Origin: Rhynchonema sp. JSB1_4
Lineage: Eukaryota; Nematoda; Chromadorea; Monhysterida; Xyalidae
NCBI GenBank assembly: GCA_030248065.1
Contig: JASAMV010003682.1
Span: 1 to 64,000 of the forward strand
DNA: 64,000 nucleotides
Direction: 5' to 3'
Of this stretch, positions 26,301-37,709 are shown one piece after another. The notes under the pieces are model-generated. The model saw only the letters and a program-made list of their open reading frames with translations, did no database searches and had not been told where the DNA came from. Within the stretch, counting starts at the first letter, position 1. Each line of letters begins with the position of its first letter. The position numbers and the translations under genes were made by a program.

Positions 26301-29300
26301 ATGCAACAAAATGAAGCTGTTTTTTAAACCATGTGACTTTTATCATGAAAGTACTCTCACAGCAGGCAGCACCGGACACATCTTGAGAGTGGTACATCGT
26401 ACGACTCTTCTTCACGGCCACCACAGCCGTGCGCTTACATGCCAGGCCAGAACGTCCTGTATAAACGTTCTTTTACCGAGTAATTGTTGACAAAAGCCAC
26501 TTCACATCGAAGAAATTATGCACCAGTAATTTGTGTCATTGTTTTAGCTAAACAGCAGTTTTTGTTAAGTGACGAATAAAATTACCCCGTGACGAATAAA
26601 AGTCCGACCCTATTCGTCACTGACGAATGACCAAATTTACTAAAAAACCCTGTCATGAACTATCGGATGTCTCCGTTTGCCAAGTTCCGGGTATCGACAT
26701 ACCCCTGTTACCAGTGTGGTGGCAGGCCAATCGACCCAAGATACCCTAGGGGGGGAAGGTTTCGGACTTACTCGAGATACCCCCAGAGGCTACCCAAGAT
26801 ACCCCTATGGTCCGTCAAAAGGCGAAAAAAGGCCGTTTTTTGCATGCAATTTTACTGCAAAATTGGCCTAAAAATGGGTACTTTTTGACATTTTTGCCGA
26901 AAATTGGCCTAAAATGACCGTTTTTGGGTGCGATTTTTGGGGGTCCCGAGGTCGAAAAATACCTATTTTTGCCTTTGAAAACCATAAATCTACTTACTCG
27001 AGATACCCTTTGAGGTCCATAAATCTACTTACTCGAGATACCCTTTGAGGTCGGCTCGAGATAGATACCCTTCCCCCCCCCCCCATCCCCCCCCCTAAGG
27101 GTTGACTCGAGATAGATACCCCTTAGGGGGAATCCCCCCCATCCCCCCCCCCCCAGCCACTACAGTGCCTGTTACCGATCCCTATCTATGTATGTCTACC
27201 GAAAACAGCCACATGTACCTCCAAACCCAGCTATCATGTCTACCATGTCCGGCCATCAAACAAAGTTTTGATTTTAGTGGCAAAAAGGTCATTTTATGGT
27301 CCAAAATGGTAAAATTTTCTCATACCTGTGCTAATACACAGAAGATTAGACTTATAGGGCCTATGCCAGGCAAATTTGCCAGAGGCGTTCGCACTGACGA
27401 GCCCTGGCTCTTCGGTCTGCGAAAGCAGGGCGAAACATACCAACTTTACTGCACTCAGTACATTTAGCATAATTCCCAGCTATTTTTACACCCCTAATTG
27501 TGACCACTGGGTCAATACCCCCTATCGGAATACTTGGCATACTCCCCTATCTATGTACATATGTCTACCACTCGGTCCAACCGCATCACTGTCGGTCGGT
27601 GAGCCCAGCCGATCTGAATCTGATCAGAATTTCGTCATTGAGAGATTACTGTGGGTCTGTTTTCTGCAATTTACTCTGTGTTTGTGTGCAGCGTCAACAT
27701 CAGCACCTGCTGCGCCGGACCCACTCAGCCCCCAGCCATCCTCCATAACATCGCCGTCAAGTCCGACCAGTAGTTGTGGCTCAATTAACACTCGCACACA
27801 ACAACAACAACAACGCATCCCCTATGTGCAACAACAACACAATGTTCAACATCAGCAACATAATGTTGTGCAGCAACAACACAACAGGTTTCACTCGCCA
27901 AGGCAACAACAACAACATATGGTTAGGGTACAAGAATTCACTGCGGTTTCAAGAATTGTTTTCTATTTATTTCCGTCTCACGCAAGCATTTTCGTCACCT
28001 GCAGTAGTAATGTCTTGTTTATCGTTCAACAGCCACACTTAACGACTGCACAAGTGCGGCCCCCGACGCCCATCCAGTCGTTTATAGTGCACCATCCGCC
28101 ACCTTTGCCACCGAATCGAAGTGCCCTATTACCAACACCTACCACTCTATCGGCACATATATTGCCACACGCTGTTACTGGACCGCATCTGTATGCCGCT
28201 GCGCAACACACAACTTATGCGAACACGGTTGGATTGGGCCTTTCTCGAATTATGGTGGAAATACCGGAGTTTTCCGGCTGCTCTTTTCGGAAGAGTGTTC
28301 GAATAAAGCCCCATGGGCTCTATGTTGGTAAAAATAATTTTCCAAATCTGATCTGCCACCTACTACCGAATAGAGCCCAGGGGCTGTAACTGGAAAGCTC
28401 CGGCACGTTGTAAAATTATGTCTGTTGGCCGATACTGTCCGTACGTCAGTAACGTGCCGCAGGTAAAGTGCTCAATGTCACACAGGGCCCAATTCACCCG
28501 TACCAACAGCCATTCTACGCTACACCCGTTGTTGTTGCTGCAGGCGCTGTGCCGCCCGGTTACACCGTAAGTTTTGTCTGGCGTTCAATGTGTTTCATTG
28601 TTTTGGGGCTATAATCGGCTTGCTGCAGGTTTCGCCAGCTCCACTGGCCAGATTTCCGCCGTTCAACGTGCCTCCGCATTCACAACCAACCGCTCAAACA
28701 TATCCCATCCCAGGTCGGTGTCGGTCGGTTCGAATGAAAACGCTCGACTGAATGTCCTTCGTTAAATTTCGCCACTTATTTTCTAAAGTAGAATTTTTGC
28801 GCCTTCTTTATTTCGCATGTCCACACGAATGACGAACGTAAGACTCAAACAGCTGTAGGCATGCCACCGCCGAGCGCGGCCGTGCAAGCAGCTACCGGAG
28901 TGCCCTTTCATCGACTACCATCCACAGCACGACCACCAAACAGCAATCCGTCTGTCAACAACACCAGACCCAACTCACATCGGACCACACCGGCGTCGAC
29001 TGATGCCAAGGACCAACAACAATCGGCTGCAGAACTGAACGCGTCTCTTGCACCCCCATCACAGCAAACTGCTGTTGCTGCTGCAAGTGATGTTTCACAC
29101 AACGATGCTACGGGTGTTCGAGAACAACAACCACAACGACAAGCTGTATTGAACGACAGTTCAGGCACCAGTGAAACATTGGCTAATAACAGTGGCACAT
29201 TGATGAATGACAGCCGAGCGTCGGACTCGGAGGATCACGTCGAGATCATATTGCGACCACCGATTGTGCCCCAGCCACAACCGGCTTCGGGCAGTAAGGA

Positions 29301-32300
29301 GGCCGACCAACCGACGTTGCCAGTGCACGATGCTGAGTGCAATGCTGTGCCTGCTGACCACAATGATGAACAGACAGAATCGACGACTGTAACCGAGTCG
29401 GAGGTGGTGACCACCGTTGAAGCCGCCGTCCCTGCCCAAAGTGAACCTGCCGCTGCTGCTGAACAGCCCAAATCACCGACATCCGTGCAATCGCCGAATA
29501 CAAATGAAGAAAAAATACAAATGCCGCCGAAATTGCGAAGTTGGGCTGATATCGCTAGCAAGCAACGACCGGCCGTTGGACGCAATCAAAGGTTGTACTT
29601 TGTGTTGTTCTGATGTTTTATTCAAGTTGAATTCGAGGTGAATGTGAAACTCTATCGATCTATGAAAGCATTTTTCCGTCGGCGGTTGATTTTTACCCGT
29701 CCAGAGACAAGATTAATAGTCTGTGGTTTTTCTAATTGCTGACATGTGCGCAGTAAAATCTTTCCATTTATCTATGGCATCTTGTGCGTCGTACATCTTC
29801 TTCCTACGTACAGAGTGGCTCAAGAGAAATCTCAACCACCCTGCCAACCACGGCCGGCTGTGTCGAACATGACGCAAATGACAGAAACATTGACCAACGG
29901 CTTGTCAATCGATATTTCGAGTCCCGAAACACCCATGATGGGCACCAGTGCAGCTACACACACATCGCACACTTTAAATGATGCCAGGGCTGCTGAGTTA
30001 ATAGGTGGGCATGTGGAATGGGGTGCACTCTGTTTATTTGGGTTGCATTTAACACATTTTCTGATGTGGTTTTATTTCGATAGTGAAACAGAGAATTTGT
30101 CAGTGGATTTCCGTGAAGAACTTAGAGGTTTCACAATAGCGGGGCTCAGCATTAGAAACTGTGACATACCATTTCGTGTGCATTTAGCTCGCCTTCATTC
30201 AACTTCTGTGGTATTGTACTGGCCTGTGGTTTCCATCTTAGACACGTTTCGTAAATGATCTCGTTATTGAGGGTAATTGCATAAAAGCTTATCAGACGTT
30301 TTTCATTGCGTTGCAGCGTGGATGCAGTCGTTCATGGCCGATCACAGCGGGCCGCGTTTCCAAGTGCGCGGGCTAGTCAATCTGGGCAACTGGTGCTATG
30401 TCAACTCGGTGCTGCAGGCGTTGATCGCGTGTCCCCCGTTCTTCAGGATGTTGCGTTCGTTCGGCACTCGCTTCGTGCCCCGATCACCGTCATGCACCCC
30501 GATCATGGACTCACTGTTAGTTGACTGCCGTGCCCAGTGATCGGTGTCAGGCTTGGTGGTGGATTCAATCTAAGGCACGGCTGCCGATTCGAGATTTGTT
30601 GCCACCGATAACCACAGCTCTTAGTTGGCTGTTTGAGAGCATCGGCGGCCACACCTCTCTTAGTAGTCTCTTATAGTGCAGCCGATCTTGTTACCTGTCT
30701 CGCAGGTAAACATAAACCGGACTTACTTGTCATTGCTCTTTGATATGGTCGGGAAGGGACGCCCTCACTCTCACTTGTCCATCCTTCCCAATTGCAGCGC
30801 CGAGTTTGTGGCCGAATTCGCTGACGATATCAGATCACCACAAGCATTCAAGCCCAATTTTCGTCGCACCTACGGCGTGCCGTTCGATCCAAAGTACATA
30901 CGTGAAATGGCCGTCAAACTGCGCACCGAATATTCCAAGGTTGGTGATTCGTATAATTTTGGTAATTTGCATGCATCTATCACTGGATTTACTTTATCTT
31001 TTTCCTTATTTTTTACTTGTGAAGCCCAAAAGTTCCAAACGTGCAGGGTCTGCAAGAGGACGCTGAAGAGTTTCTACTATCGGTGTTAAATGGAATACAG
31101 GACGAAATGGTGGCATTGTTGTCTGCCAAGCAACAGTGCACTTCTACTGGTTGGTGCATATACTGATGTTTTTTATTGTTGGTTCTTTGGTATTGAGGTA
31201 AACCTGAACAAGTGAACTTTTTGCTAGTGACTGTTGTCTTATCGAGAATAAAATTTCTTGTTTTTTTCTGAATCTGCTGCAACTGAGTTCCACTGTTTGC
31301 ATTGAGTTGACTCTTGTGGCGTTATTTTCAATTTCACAAAATGGTGCGTGCGAATGCTTTCTTGCATTTGTCAATACCTGTTTCCACCATTTGCCGATCT
31401 GACTTAACAGCTGGCGTTCTTGCTGCAACAAACAACCGTTTTATATTGTTCAGCCAATTCGCCAATGGCCGCTCCAGCCTGTGGTCAGAGTGAAACATCA
31501 CACGCCAAAATGAATGGTTCGGCATCAGACACGGATGATCACGAGTGGAAAGAGGTCGGACCGGGCAGACGCACCACGGTGCACAGACAGGTAAGGGTAC
31601 GTTTATTGGTTGAAAATAGTGGTCTAAAACAGGGGGTGGAATTTTCGAAACGGTGTACAGGTCAGTTGGGCGTAAAGGTCGGTCGAAAGCTCGGTCGGCG
31701 TAGCTCGGTGTAAACGTGAAACATTGCCTGTTATTAACGTGGAATGTTTCAAAACACCGAGGTCTCTCACACTGAGCTGTCGACCGAACTTTCCACCGAC
31801 CTTTACACCCAACTGACCTTTACACGGTTTCGAAAATATCACCCAGGGTCTGCTTTGTGTTCATGTGGTTTGTTGGGCCCCACTGTCTGTTCCAACGTGG
31901 GAATGTTTCGTGATGGTCATATCATGATCATACCTTCCAGTCACTTGCTGTTTGTTATGATTTGAAATCAAACACAACCCCAATAGTAGTACACAAATTG
32001 CAGATTGAGATTCACGACACGCCATTGGCAAGTATATTCGTCGGCCATCTGCGCCATTCACTTAGCAAACCCGGTGCAAAGGACAGTGCCAATGTGGAGC
32101 CGTTCTTCACGCTGCCCTTGCACATACAAGTGAGTCTCAGCCGGCTGTACTTTCTCTTCATTTTCGTCGAAATGAAACGCAAGAGCATTTGAAAATTCTC
32201 AGGATGACGAAGTGCACACAGTGGAGGACGCGCTGTTGAGGACGTTCCGCGGCGAAACTGTGAAAGCGCTCAATCAGAATAAACAGGAGGTAAGTGTGCT

Positions 32301-33533
32301 TACTATTTTCAGTCTGTCTGTTGTAAAGCTGATGAACACTGCAAGTCATTCACGTCTAGCTGTCAACGGAGAGTAAGCCTGAATTAATTCATGACCGACA
32401 AACTCTCATTCTTCATGATGCATTTCAGATCCATATCAGTCGACGTGGTCTGATCGATGACCTACCGGCGGTGCTTGTGCTCCAACTCAAATGTTTCGTC
32501 TACGACTCTGACTCGAGTACGGGTGTGAACAAAGTGCTGAAACATATTGAATTCCATGAAGAATTGCTCATCGATAATCGTTAGTCGCTGTTCAACCATA
32601 TTTTCTCGTGTTCGTAGTTGCAGACCAATCGGGCACTGCAGGGCAAGTCAGTTCAAGATCACCACCACAATATCATCGATTTTTGTTGCAATGCTAATGT
32701 TTCCATTCTCAGACCAAATCGCATCAAAGACGGTGTTGCGTAATCATGTCAATACGCGTAAATACATGTTATTTGCTGGTAAGTCTGGTTTAGAAATGGC
32801 TTCGTTTCAAAGAATGCTGTTTATAAATTGACCACCTGCTTGACGAATTTCAGCTACGGTAGTTGTGTCCAAGCCCTAAAAATAATTTACTGTGGCATAA
32901 CAGCAAGGCGATTTATTAAAAGCAACATTTTTCAGTCAAACCAAGTTTGAAAACAAGGAAACGAAGAAGATAATTTCAGTGGATTTTAAGTCCAGATTTC
33001 AAACTGATTGAATTGTTCTTATGGATATTATCTGATGATGATGTCCTGTGCAAGCATGGCTAGTTGACGAAGCGGTTTACCAGTGTCAAATTTACTGCAG
33101 TCGTGTACCATCACGGTGCGACAGCCCTCGACGGTCACTACACGACGGCAATGTACCATGGCGGGCAATGGTTGCATGTGGATGACACACGTGTGCATCA
33201 TTGTGGCGATATTCGGTGCGTTAGATTTATAATAAGTCTTGTTAGTCGGCTGGCTCAGCAACAAAATCAGATGAGATTGTAATTGGCCGGGAGTTGTTAT
33301 AGGTCTGTATCACTATCACAGTGACAGTTCAACATCTAATTGAAAACTGAGTGATGACTTCGGTAATTATAAAAAGTGTTTCGTCCAAAACCTTTCTGGG
33401 ATTATGTGATTACAGCGAAGTGACCGACGTTGACCCGAATGAGTGCATGCCGTATCTGCTGTTCTATCGTCGCAGCGACACCGTCAAAATCGCTGCCGCG
33501 CAACGCAGATTTGGCAACAGCCCCAATCAATGA
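23391..33533 (+). CDS. USP10: Ubiquitin carboxyl-terminal hydrolase 10 (USP10), 18 exons, 994 residues
   Basis: USP10 is a cysteine protease that removes ubiquitin from substrates such as p53 and 40S ribosomal proteins. Exons: 23391-23534, 25069-25150, 27692-27921, 28033-28227, 28486-28566, 28629-28713, 28859-29591, 29814-30004, 30317-30515, 30798-30939, 31047-31149, 31454-31590, 32004-32129, 32203-32289, 32429-32579, 32713-32778, 33101-33215, 33416-33533; every junction agrees in phase. The Cys box is LVNLGNWCYVNSVLQALIAC (exon 9). QEDAEEFLLSVLNG, VLVLQLKCFVYD, VVYHHGATALDGHYTTAMYH (His box) and PYLLFYRR follow in family order. The human-like element WKEVGPGRRT is in exon 12. The N-terminal third is disordered with Gln- and Pro-rich stretches, and the protein is about 200 residues longer than human USP10 (798). 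Exon 1 follows a splice acceptor, so a non-coding first exon is likely. Introns 1 and 2 are packed with repeats. Exon 1 and the weak donor of exon 4 are the least certain parts. Confidence 0.93.
23535..27691 (+). other. Repeat-packed introns 1 and 2 of USP10
   Basis: Apart from exon 25069-25150, this interval holds GAAAAAAACCGTTTTTTT palindromic runs (23720-23775, 24060-24120, 24970, 25715). It also holds the hAT-like element at 25911-26652 and a block of CGAGATACCC-type units with C homopolymers at 26700-27150. A 30-bp sequence around 24142-24172 recurs inverted near 24518-24556. No additional in-phase exon could be supported. Confidence 0.55.
25911..26652. mobile_element. hAT-like inverted-repeat element in USP10 intron 2
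   Basis: The left end CAGGGTTTTTTA pairs with TAAAAAACCCTG at the right. Further inside, both arms carry TGGTCATT and GTGACGAATAAAA-type sequence. TCATGA flanks both ends, a slightly degraded 7-8 bp target duplication. The 742 bp hold only short reading frames and no transposase motif that I recognise. Confidence 0.6.
27795..27921 (+). repeat. CAA/CAG-rich stretch coding polyglutamine in USP10 exon 3
   Basis: Repeated CAACAACAA blocks encode several short Gln runs (RTQQQQQR, VQQQHN, RQQQQHM). It is in frame with the flanking exons, so it is coding rather than an untranslated microsatellite. Confidence 0.75.
28263..28403. repeat. Imperfect 140-bp inverted repeat in USP10 intron 4
   Basis: CCGGAGTTTTCC at the left edge pairs with GGAAAGCTCCGG at the right, and AGCCCCATGGGCTCTAT with ATAGAGCCCAGGGGCT further inside. 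It begins just after the exon 4 donor. Confidence 0.5.
31634..31844. mobile_element. Foldback MITE, GGGTG-ended family, in USP10 intron 12
   Basis: Arms begin GGGTGGAATTTTCGAAACGG and GGGTGATATTTTCGAAACCG (right arm read inward) and fold over most of the 211 bp. AGG is duplicated at both edges (31631-31633, 31845-31847). It is a second copy of the element at 42781-43005. Confidence 0.85.
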
Positions 33534-33744
33534 GCTGCTGTCGTATGTTTCTTGTTGTTCTGTGCTTGGCTTGTCGGTTGCGGGCAATTCTGATGATTTA
33601 TCCCAGTCCGTTTCCCTTGTTGTTGTTGTTGGAATTCTCCGCTGTTGACTGTGGCTAGTGCGATTGCCGTTTTCTTTCATTGTGTGGCATGTCTTATTGA
33701 ATAAGAAAACGGTGGTAGAAAGGAAATACATACAATTCACAAAC

Positions 33745-33750
33745 AATAAA
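33745..33750 (+). terminator. Polyadenylation signal of USP10
   Basis: AATAAA 212 bases after the stop codon, in an A-rich context. Confidence 0.5.
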
Positions 33751-34376
33751 ACAAAATAATTTGGTACCGTCAAGGTGTCTACTGTTGTTTTACTAAGCCA
33801 GGCCAGAATAATGATACGATAAAAACATAGATGTTTCATGTTCTTTTGCTCAACTGGAATACACAGTGGTCTCCATGTACCTGTATCCGCTATGATTATC
33901 GACATTATACACAAATGTAATGTAGTGGTTATATGCCCCCGAAACTTTGTGCCATTTTGCAGCGCCAGCGAGCTCGTGTTATGATTATGTGTCACTCACT
34001 TATATTACTATTGCGTGTATGTAGTTGTGTAGACGCATGTTTCTTGAATCAATTTGTCCCCGACAAACTGAAAAGAGGGGTTTCCTTTGCAAGAGCGTCA
34101 CACGAGACAAGAGTTAAGGTAGGGTTCGGTCCTCAACGTCTCGTTGGATTCGGTTTGTATGGCTGCTGGTCGAAGCGTATTTTTATTCTTAATTCGTTTG
34201 TGATGTGGTGGCCGTTTGTATTTATCGGTTTCTGTCAGTTTCCTTGCCGAAAAAGGAACAGTATTGGAATTGATCGCCACTGATCAAGCAGTGCTACTAG
34301 CGACCCTGTTTGTGTAGTTCTACCAGTGGCGTGCCTATACCGATGTTTTGCACAGCATCACAGACCTACTGCATTA

Positions 34377-34668
34377 CAGGGCGGCCGAATGTAGAACTAA
34401 GAAATAGGAAATGTTTTCTATTTCCTGGTTTCAAACAAGCAGAAATTAGGAAATAGGAAATATTTCCTAGTTTTTTTTGCGAAACTAGGACATAGGAAAT
34501 AGGAGTTTGTCACCGTGTCTCAACGTGCCAAAATATTCCTATTTCCCAGTTTCGCAAAAAAGTAGGAAATCGGAGATGTCTCCTATTTCCTCAGCTCGTG
34601 TCAAATTTCCTAAAAAAATTTTAACACGTAAAAGATTTTCTATTTCCTAGTTCCTCGTCAGTCCGCCC
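34377..34668. mobile_element. Foldback element built from AGGAAATAGGAAA units
   Basis: The left end reads CAGGGCGGCCGAATG and the right end, on the complement, TAGGGCGGACTGACGAG. Both continue into repeated, oppositely oriented GGAAATAGGAAA and AACTAGGA units. TA is at the right edge only. The GGGCG ends recall the element at 36591. Confidence 0.55.
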
Positions 34669-34758
34669 TAACACATAAATGGCATGCTTGTGAAGCTTGT
34701 TTACTCAAAGTTGTACTATTGTTGTTATAGCATTGCTGTACAGTATGTTGTCCATCTA

Positions 34759-35115
34759 TAGGGTGGGTCAAAAATAGCTTTACTAGGTTGAGGGTAATAC
34801 TGTACGTGGGAATCTGGTGCGAGTGGACCTCAAAGGGCCAAGAAACTTGTAACAGGGGGGTTTCGGACACGAAGAATCCGAATGTTAGACGTGTTTACTC
34901 GGTCCAGTTTTGATCCAGAAAACAGGCCCGACAAAATGGGCCCAGAGTTAACCGGATCCTGATCCTCGGACCAAAACTAATGAAACTAAAAAATTAGGTC
35001 AATATTCAGATTCATCGTGTCCGAAAACATCCAGTTTTCAATTTTCAGCACAATTAAGGATTTTGCACGTGTTTCGTGAACCTTAACCTAGTGAAGCTAT
35101 TTTTGACCCACCCTA
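34759..35115. mobile_element. TA-flanked MITE with TAGGGTGGGTCAAAAATAGC termini
   Basis: TAGGGTGGGTCAAAAATAGC at the left matches the complement of the right end, and the match continues through CTTTACTAGGTT / AACCTAGTGAAG. TA lies on both sides (34757-34758, 35116-35117), as in Tc1/mariner insertions. 357 bp, non-coding. Confidence 0.75.
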
Positions 35116-36028
35116 TAATACATGCCCAAAAGCGCCTGTCTTTTCGCAGCACACTTGGCCCCAGATACATTTATTTGCTCTCATCCACACTCCAACAATA
35201 ATCTGGCTCAAACTCACGCCACACCGCATTTTTGGTGCAGTTAGGGCATGCTCGTCATATGTCATTGTCGCCACAAGCGTAAACATGTTTGTGATTGATG
35301 GCACTTTGGTTTTTGGTTCCCGTTTATTCTTGATCATCACATAACTCTTCCGGTATTTGGGTGGTATTACAAGGCGAAAATATAGGCGCTTGAACGCTGG
35401 GAATTTGAAGCTCTAGGCTCATCTGGGTATGAAGAGTGCATTTGTGACAGTTACTGCATGAAAAGCTACGTGGTGCAAAAATAGTTTGCTTCAGGTTACT
35501 GAAATGGGAAAGCACTTCTTTTTTGTGAGCCGAACTGAGGGCTTTTGCGCCCGGGCTACGTAATTTTAAAATCTTGAATTGGTTTTCTTTGTCACTGATG
35601 ATAAACTGATGGTTGAAGTTAGTCAATGCAAGGATTGCCTGTTTTGTTTTTATCGATTATTCGATGAACACAAGTGTGCGTTTCTGTTATGCTCTGTCCG
35701 TTTTTTATTGTTATTCGATATTTTATCTCTTTTCCTCGTTTTATTCTTCGTTTCGTGTATTGTTTTGATATTTTTTAAAAGCGCGACGAGACGATACACA
35801 GACACTAACGTTTAAATAGGTTCGAAGGAGTATTCCTTATAAATATGATATGGAAAATGAAATGTGAACTGGAATTATGTGTTATATACTGGTGTGTAAC
35901 TCTATACAGTGGAATGGAAAGCTTATTGTCATATGACCAGAGATAATAATTGATGAATAAGCACAAAATAAAACGCATATACCTAAGTTGATAAAATGAT
36001 AAATATGAATTTATGTACAAATAGTGGT

Positions 36029-36034
36029 TTTATT
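36029..36034 (-). terminator. Possible polyadenylation signal of the 61-residue gene
   Basis: AATAAA on the minus strand, 298 bases after the stop codon. Confidence 0.35.
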
Positions 36035-36331
36035 TCTAAAAAATACACAAGATGCGAATGGACCCCACGCAGTCAAGAAATATCAAACAACGGTTGCTCT
36101 ACTAATTTCAGCAACATTGCGGAATGCCTTGATGGATTTGTCGTAAAATAAATAGACATTGTTAACCTCAACTTGTGAACAAAATGTAACTTCGTTCAGA
36201 AAAATGGAAGAAAACCGTCATAATGCCTGAATCCGCTTGCACACCACATTTTTGTCGTGTGCATCAGAAAAAGACGCCACAAAATAACGAGAAAAAAACA
36301 AGAACAACACCTGAATTAGTCAGTTAGTTGT

Positions 36332-37582
36332 CTACTTTTTGCCCTCCCCCTTGCGACCAGCGCCTTTTGGTTGCACCTCAACTTTCAGCTCGGGTTTGGG
36401 TGAATTACGAACATCACTCCGACTGCCGGTTGATTGATTCGATTTTTGTCTGAAAGTCAATATGTACATGTTAGTGCCGTATGAGCTCTTCTGTACACTC
36501 TGATTTTTTAGGTAGAATATAATAATACTCGTTCAGCCATTGTTCACCATGCAAGCCCTTGCAAGCTCACATCAGTCTGTGTAGGTATTAGGGCGCGGCC
36601 AGGTAGATGCGGACTGCGGACATTGAAAAAAAACTATGTCCAGTGTCCGCAGTCCGCATCTACCTGGCCGCACTTGCGGACTGCGGACATTGAAAAAAAA
36701 CTATGTCCAATGTCCGCAGTCCGCAGTCCGCATCTACCTGGCCGCACTTGCGGACTGCGGTTTGCGGACAATCGAAACATTTTTTGATTGTGTTTGCTAG
36801 TGCGATATACAACTACAGGGTTGTGAATATAGTGTAACGTGGAATCCTGCCCTGTTGCCTGCCATTCAATACCATGAAACATTCTAACGTGTGTGTCCTT
36901 ATTCTGTGTTTGCTGTGTGTGATACGTGGCAGTCGTCGGTTGCGCGTGTGTTGGCAATTGATTATTGTGAGTTGGCAGATATTACATGGATGTTTCAGGC
37001 AACAACAGAAGACAACACAGTATTATGCACGGTGTTGAAGTTTGCATATTTACAACCCTGTAGTTACATATATGCTTACCAGCAAACACAATCAATGAAA
37101 TGTTTCGATTGTCCGCAGTCCGCAGTCCGCAAGTGCGGCCAGGTAGATGCGGACTGCGGACATTGGACATAGTTTTTTTTCAATGTCCGCAGTCCGCAAG
37201 TGCGGCCAGGTAGATGCGGACTGCGGACTGCGGACATTGGACATAGTTTTTTTTCAATGTCCGCAGTCCGCAGTCCGCATCTACCTGGCCGCGCCCTAAG
37301 AAAAACAAGAAGACCCTCTTGAAACTTGATGGTGCACCTGTCTCTCTGGGCGGAAAACTATGGTACGATCCTCTTTAAACAATGCCAACGTTATGGCTGC
37401 AGCAGCACTGCATTCTCGAATGTTATCGTGCCCACGTCGGTGGTGTTGCTATGTGGACTAGACCATGGGACACTCAATGTGAACCAAAATGATCCAAAAA
37501 AACCGTCCACTCACCTTTCGAACGCTTTCTGGCGTTCCCGCTCCTCTTTCTCCTGTTTGTACTTGATGTTCAGTGCAAACAT
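36332..37582 (-). CDS. Two-exon gene for a 61-residue highly charged basic protein
   Basis: I do not recognise the family. Exon 1 (37515-37582) starts MFALNIKYKQEKEERERQKA, a likely short charged helix, and ends at a GTGAGT donor in phase 2. Exon 2 (36332-36449) follows a CAG acceptor in the matching phase. It gives a Ser/Asn-rich then Lys/Gly-rich tail ending GAGRKGEGKK before TAG. The 1,065-bp intron is mostly the foldback element 36591-37296. Support comes from good splice sites, matching phase and consistent composition. The start could lie in a further upstream exon. No domain, signal peptide or membrane segment is visible. Confidence 0.55.
36591..37296. mobile_element. 706-bp foldback MITE with repeated GCGGACTGCGGACA hairpin units
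   Basis: Ends GGGCGCGGCCAGGTAGATGC and the exact complement, with TA at both edges (36589-36590, 37297-37298). Each arm repeats a module of CCAGGTAGATGCGGACTGCG plus an inner hairpin around ACATTGAAAAAAAACTATGT. The arms surround a roughly 330-bp unique core that contains one GATGTTTCA (36989). It fills the intron of the 61-residue gene. Confidence 0.85.
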
Positions 37583-37709
37583 AGTAGCTATCCGAAATAT
37601 GTATGTTTACTTGGAATTTTGCAACAATTGAATTGAGTGGTCTAATCTGACACAGTCTCACGTTGCAGTCTGCTTGCAGTTTGCTGAATAAAACGAGAAG
37701 CGCCAATGC

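Larger units (their letters stand above)
33760..36025. other. Intergenic region between USP10 and the 61-residue gene
   Basis: Holds two foldback elements (34377-34668, 34759-35115) and AT-rich DNA from about 35600. Reading frames of 70-100 codons occur but show no splice-consistent partners or recognisable motifs. Confidence 0.45.
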
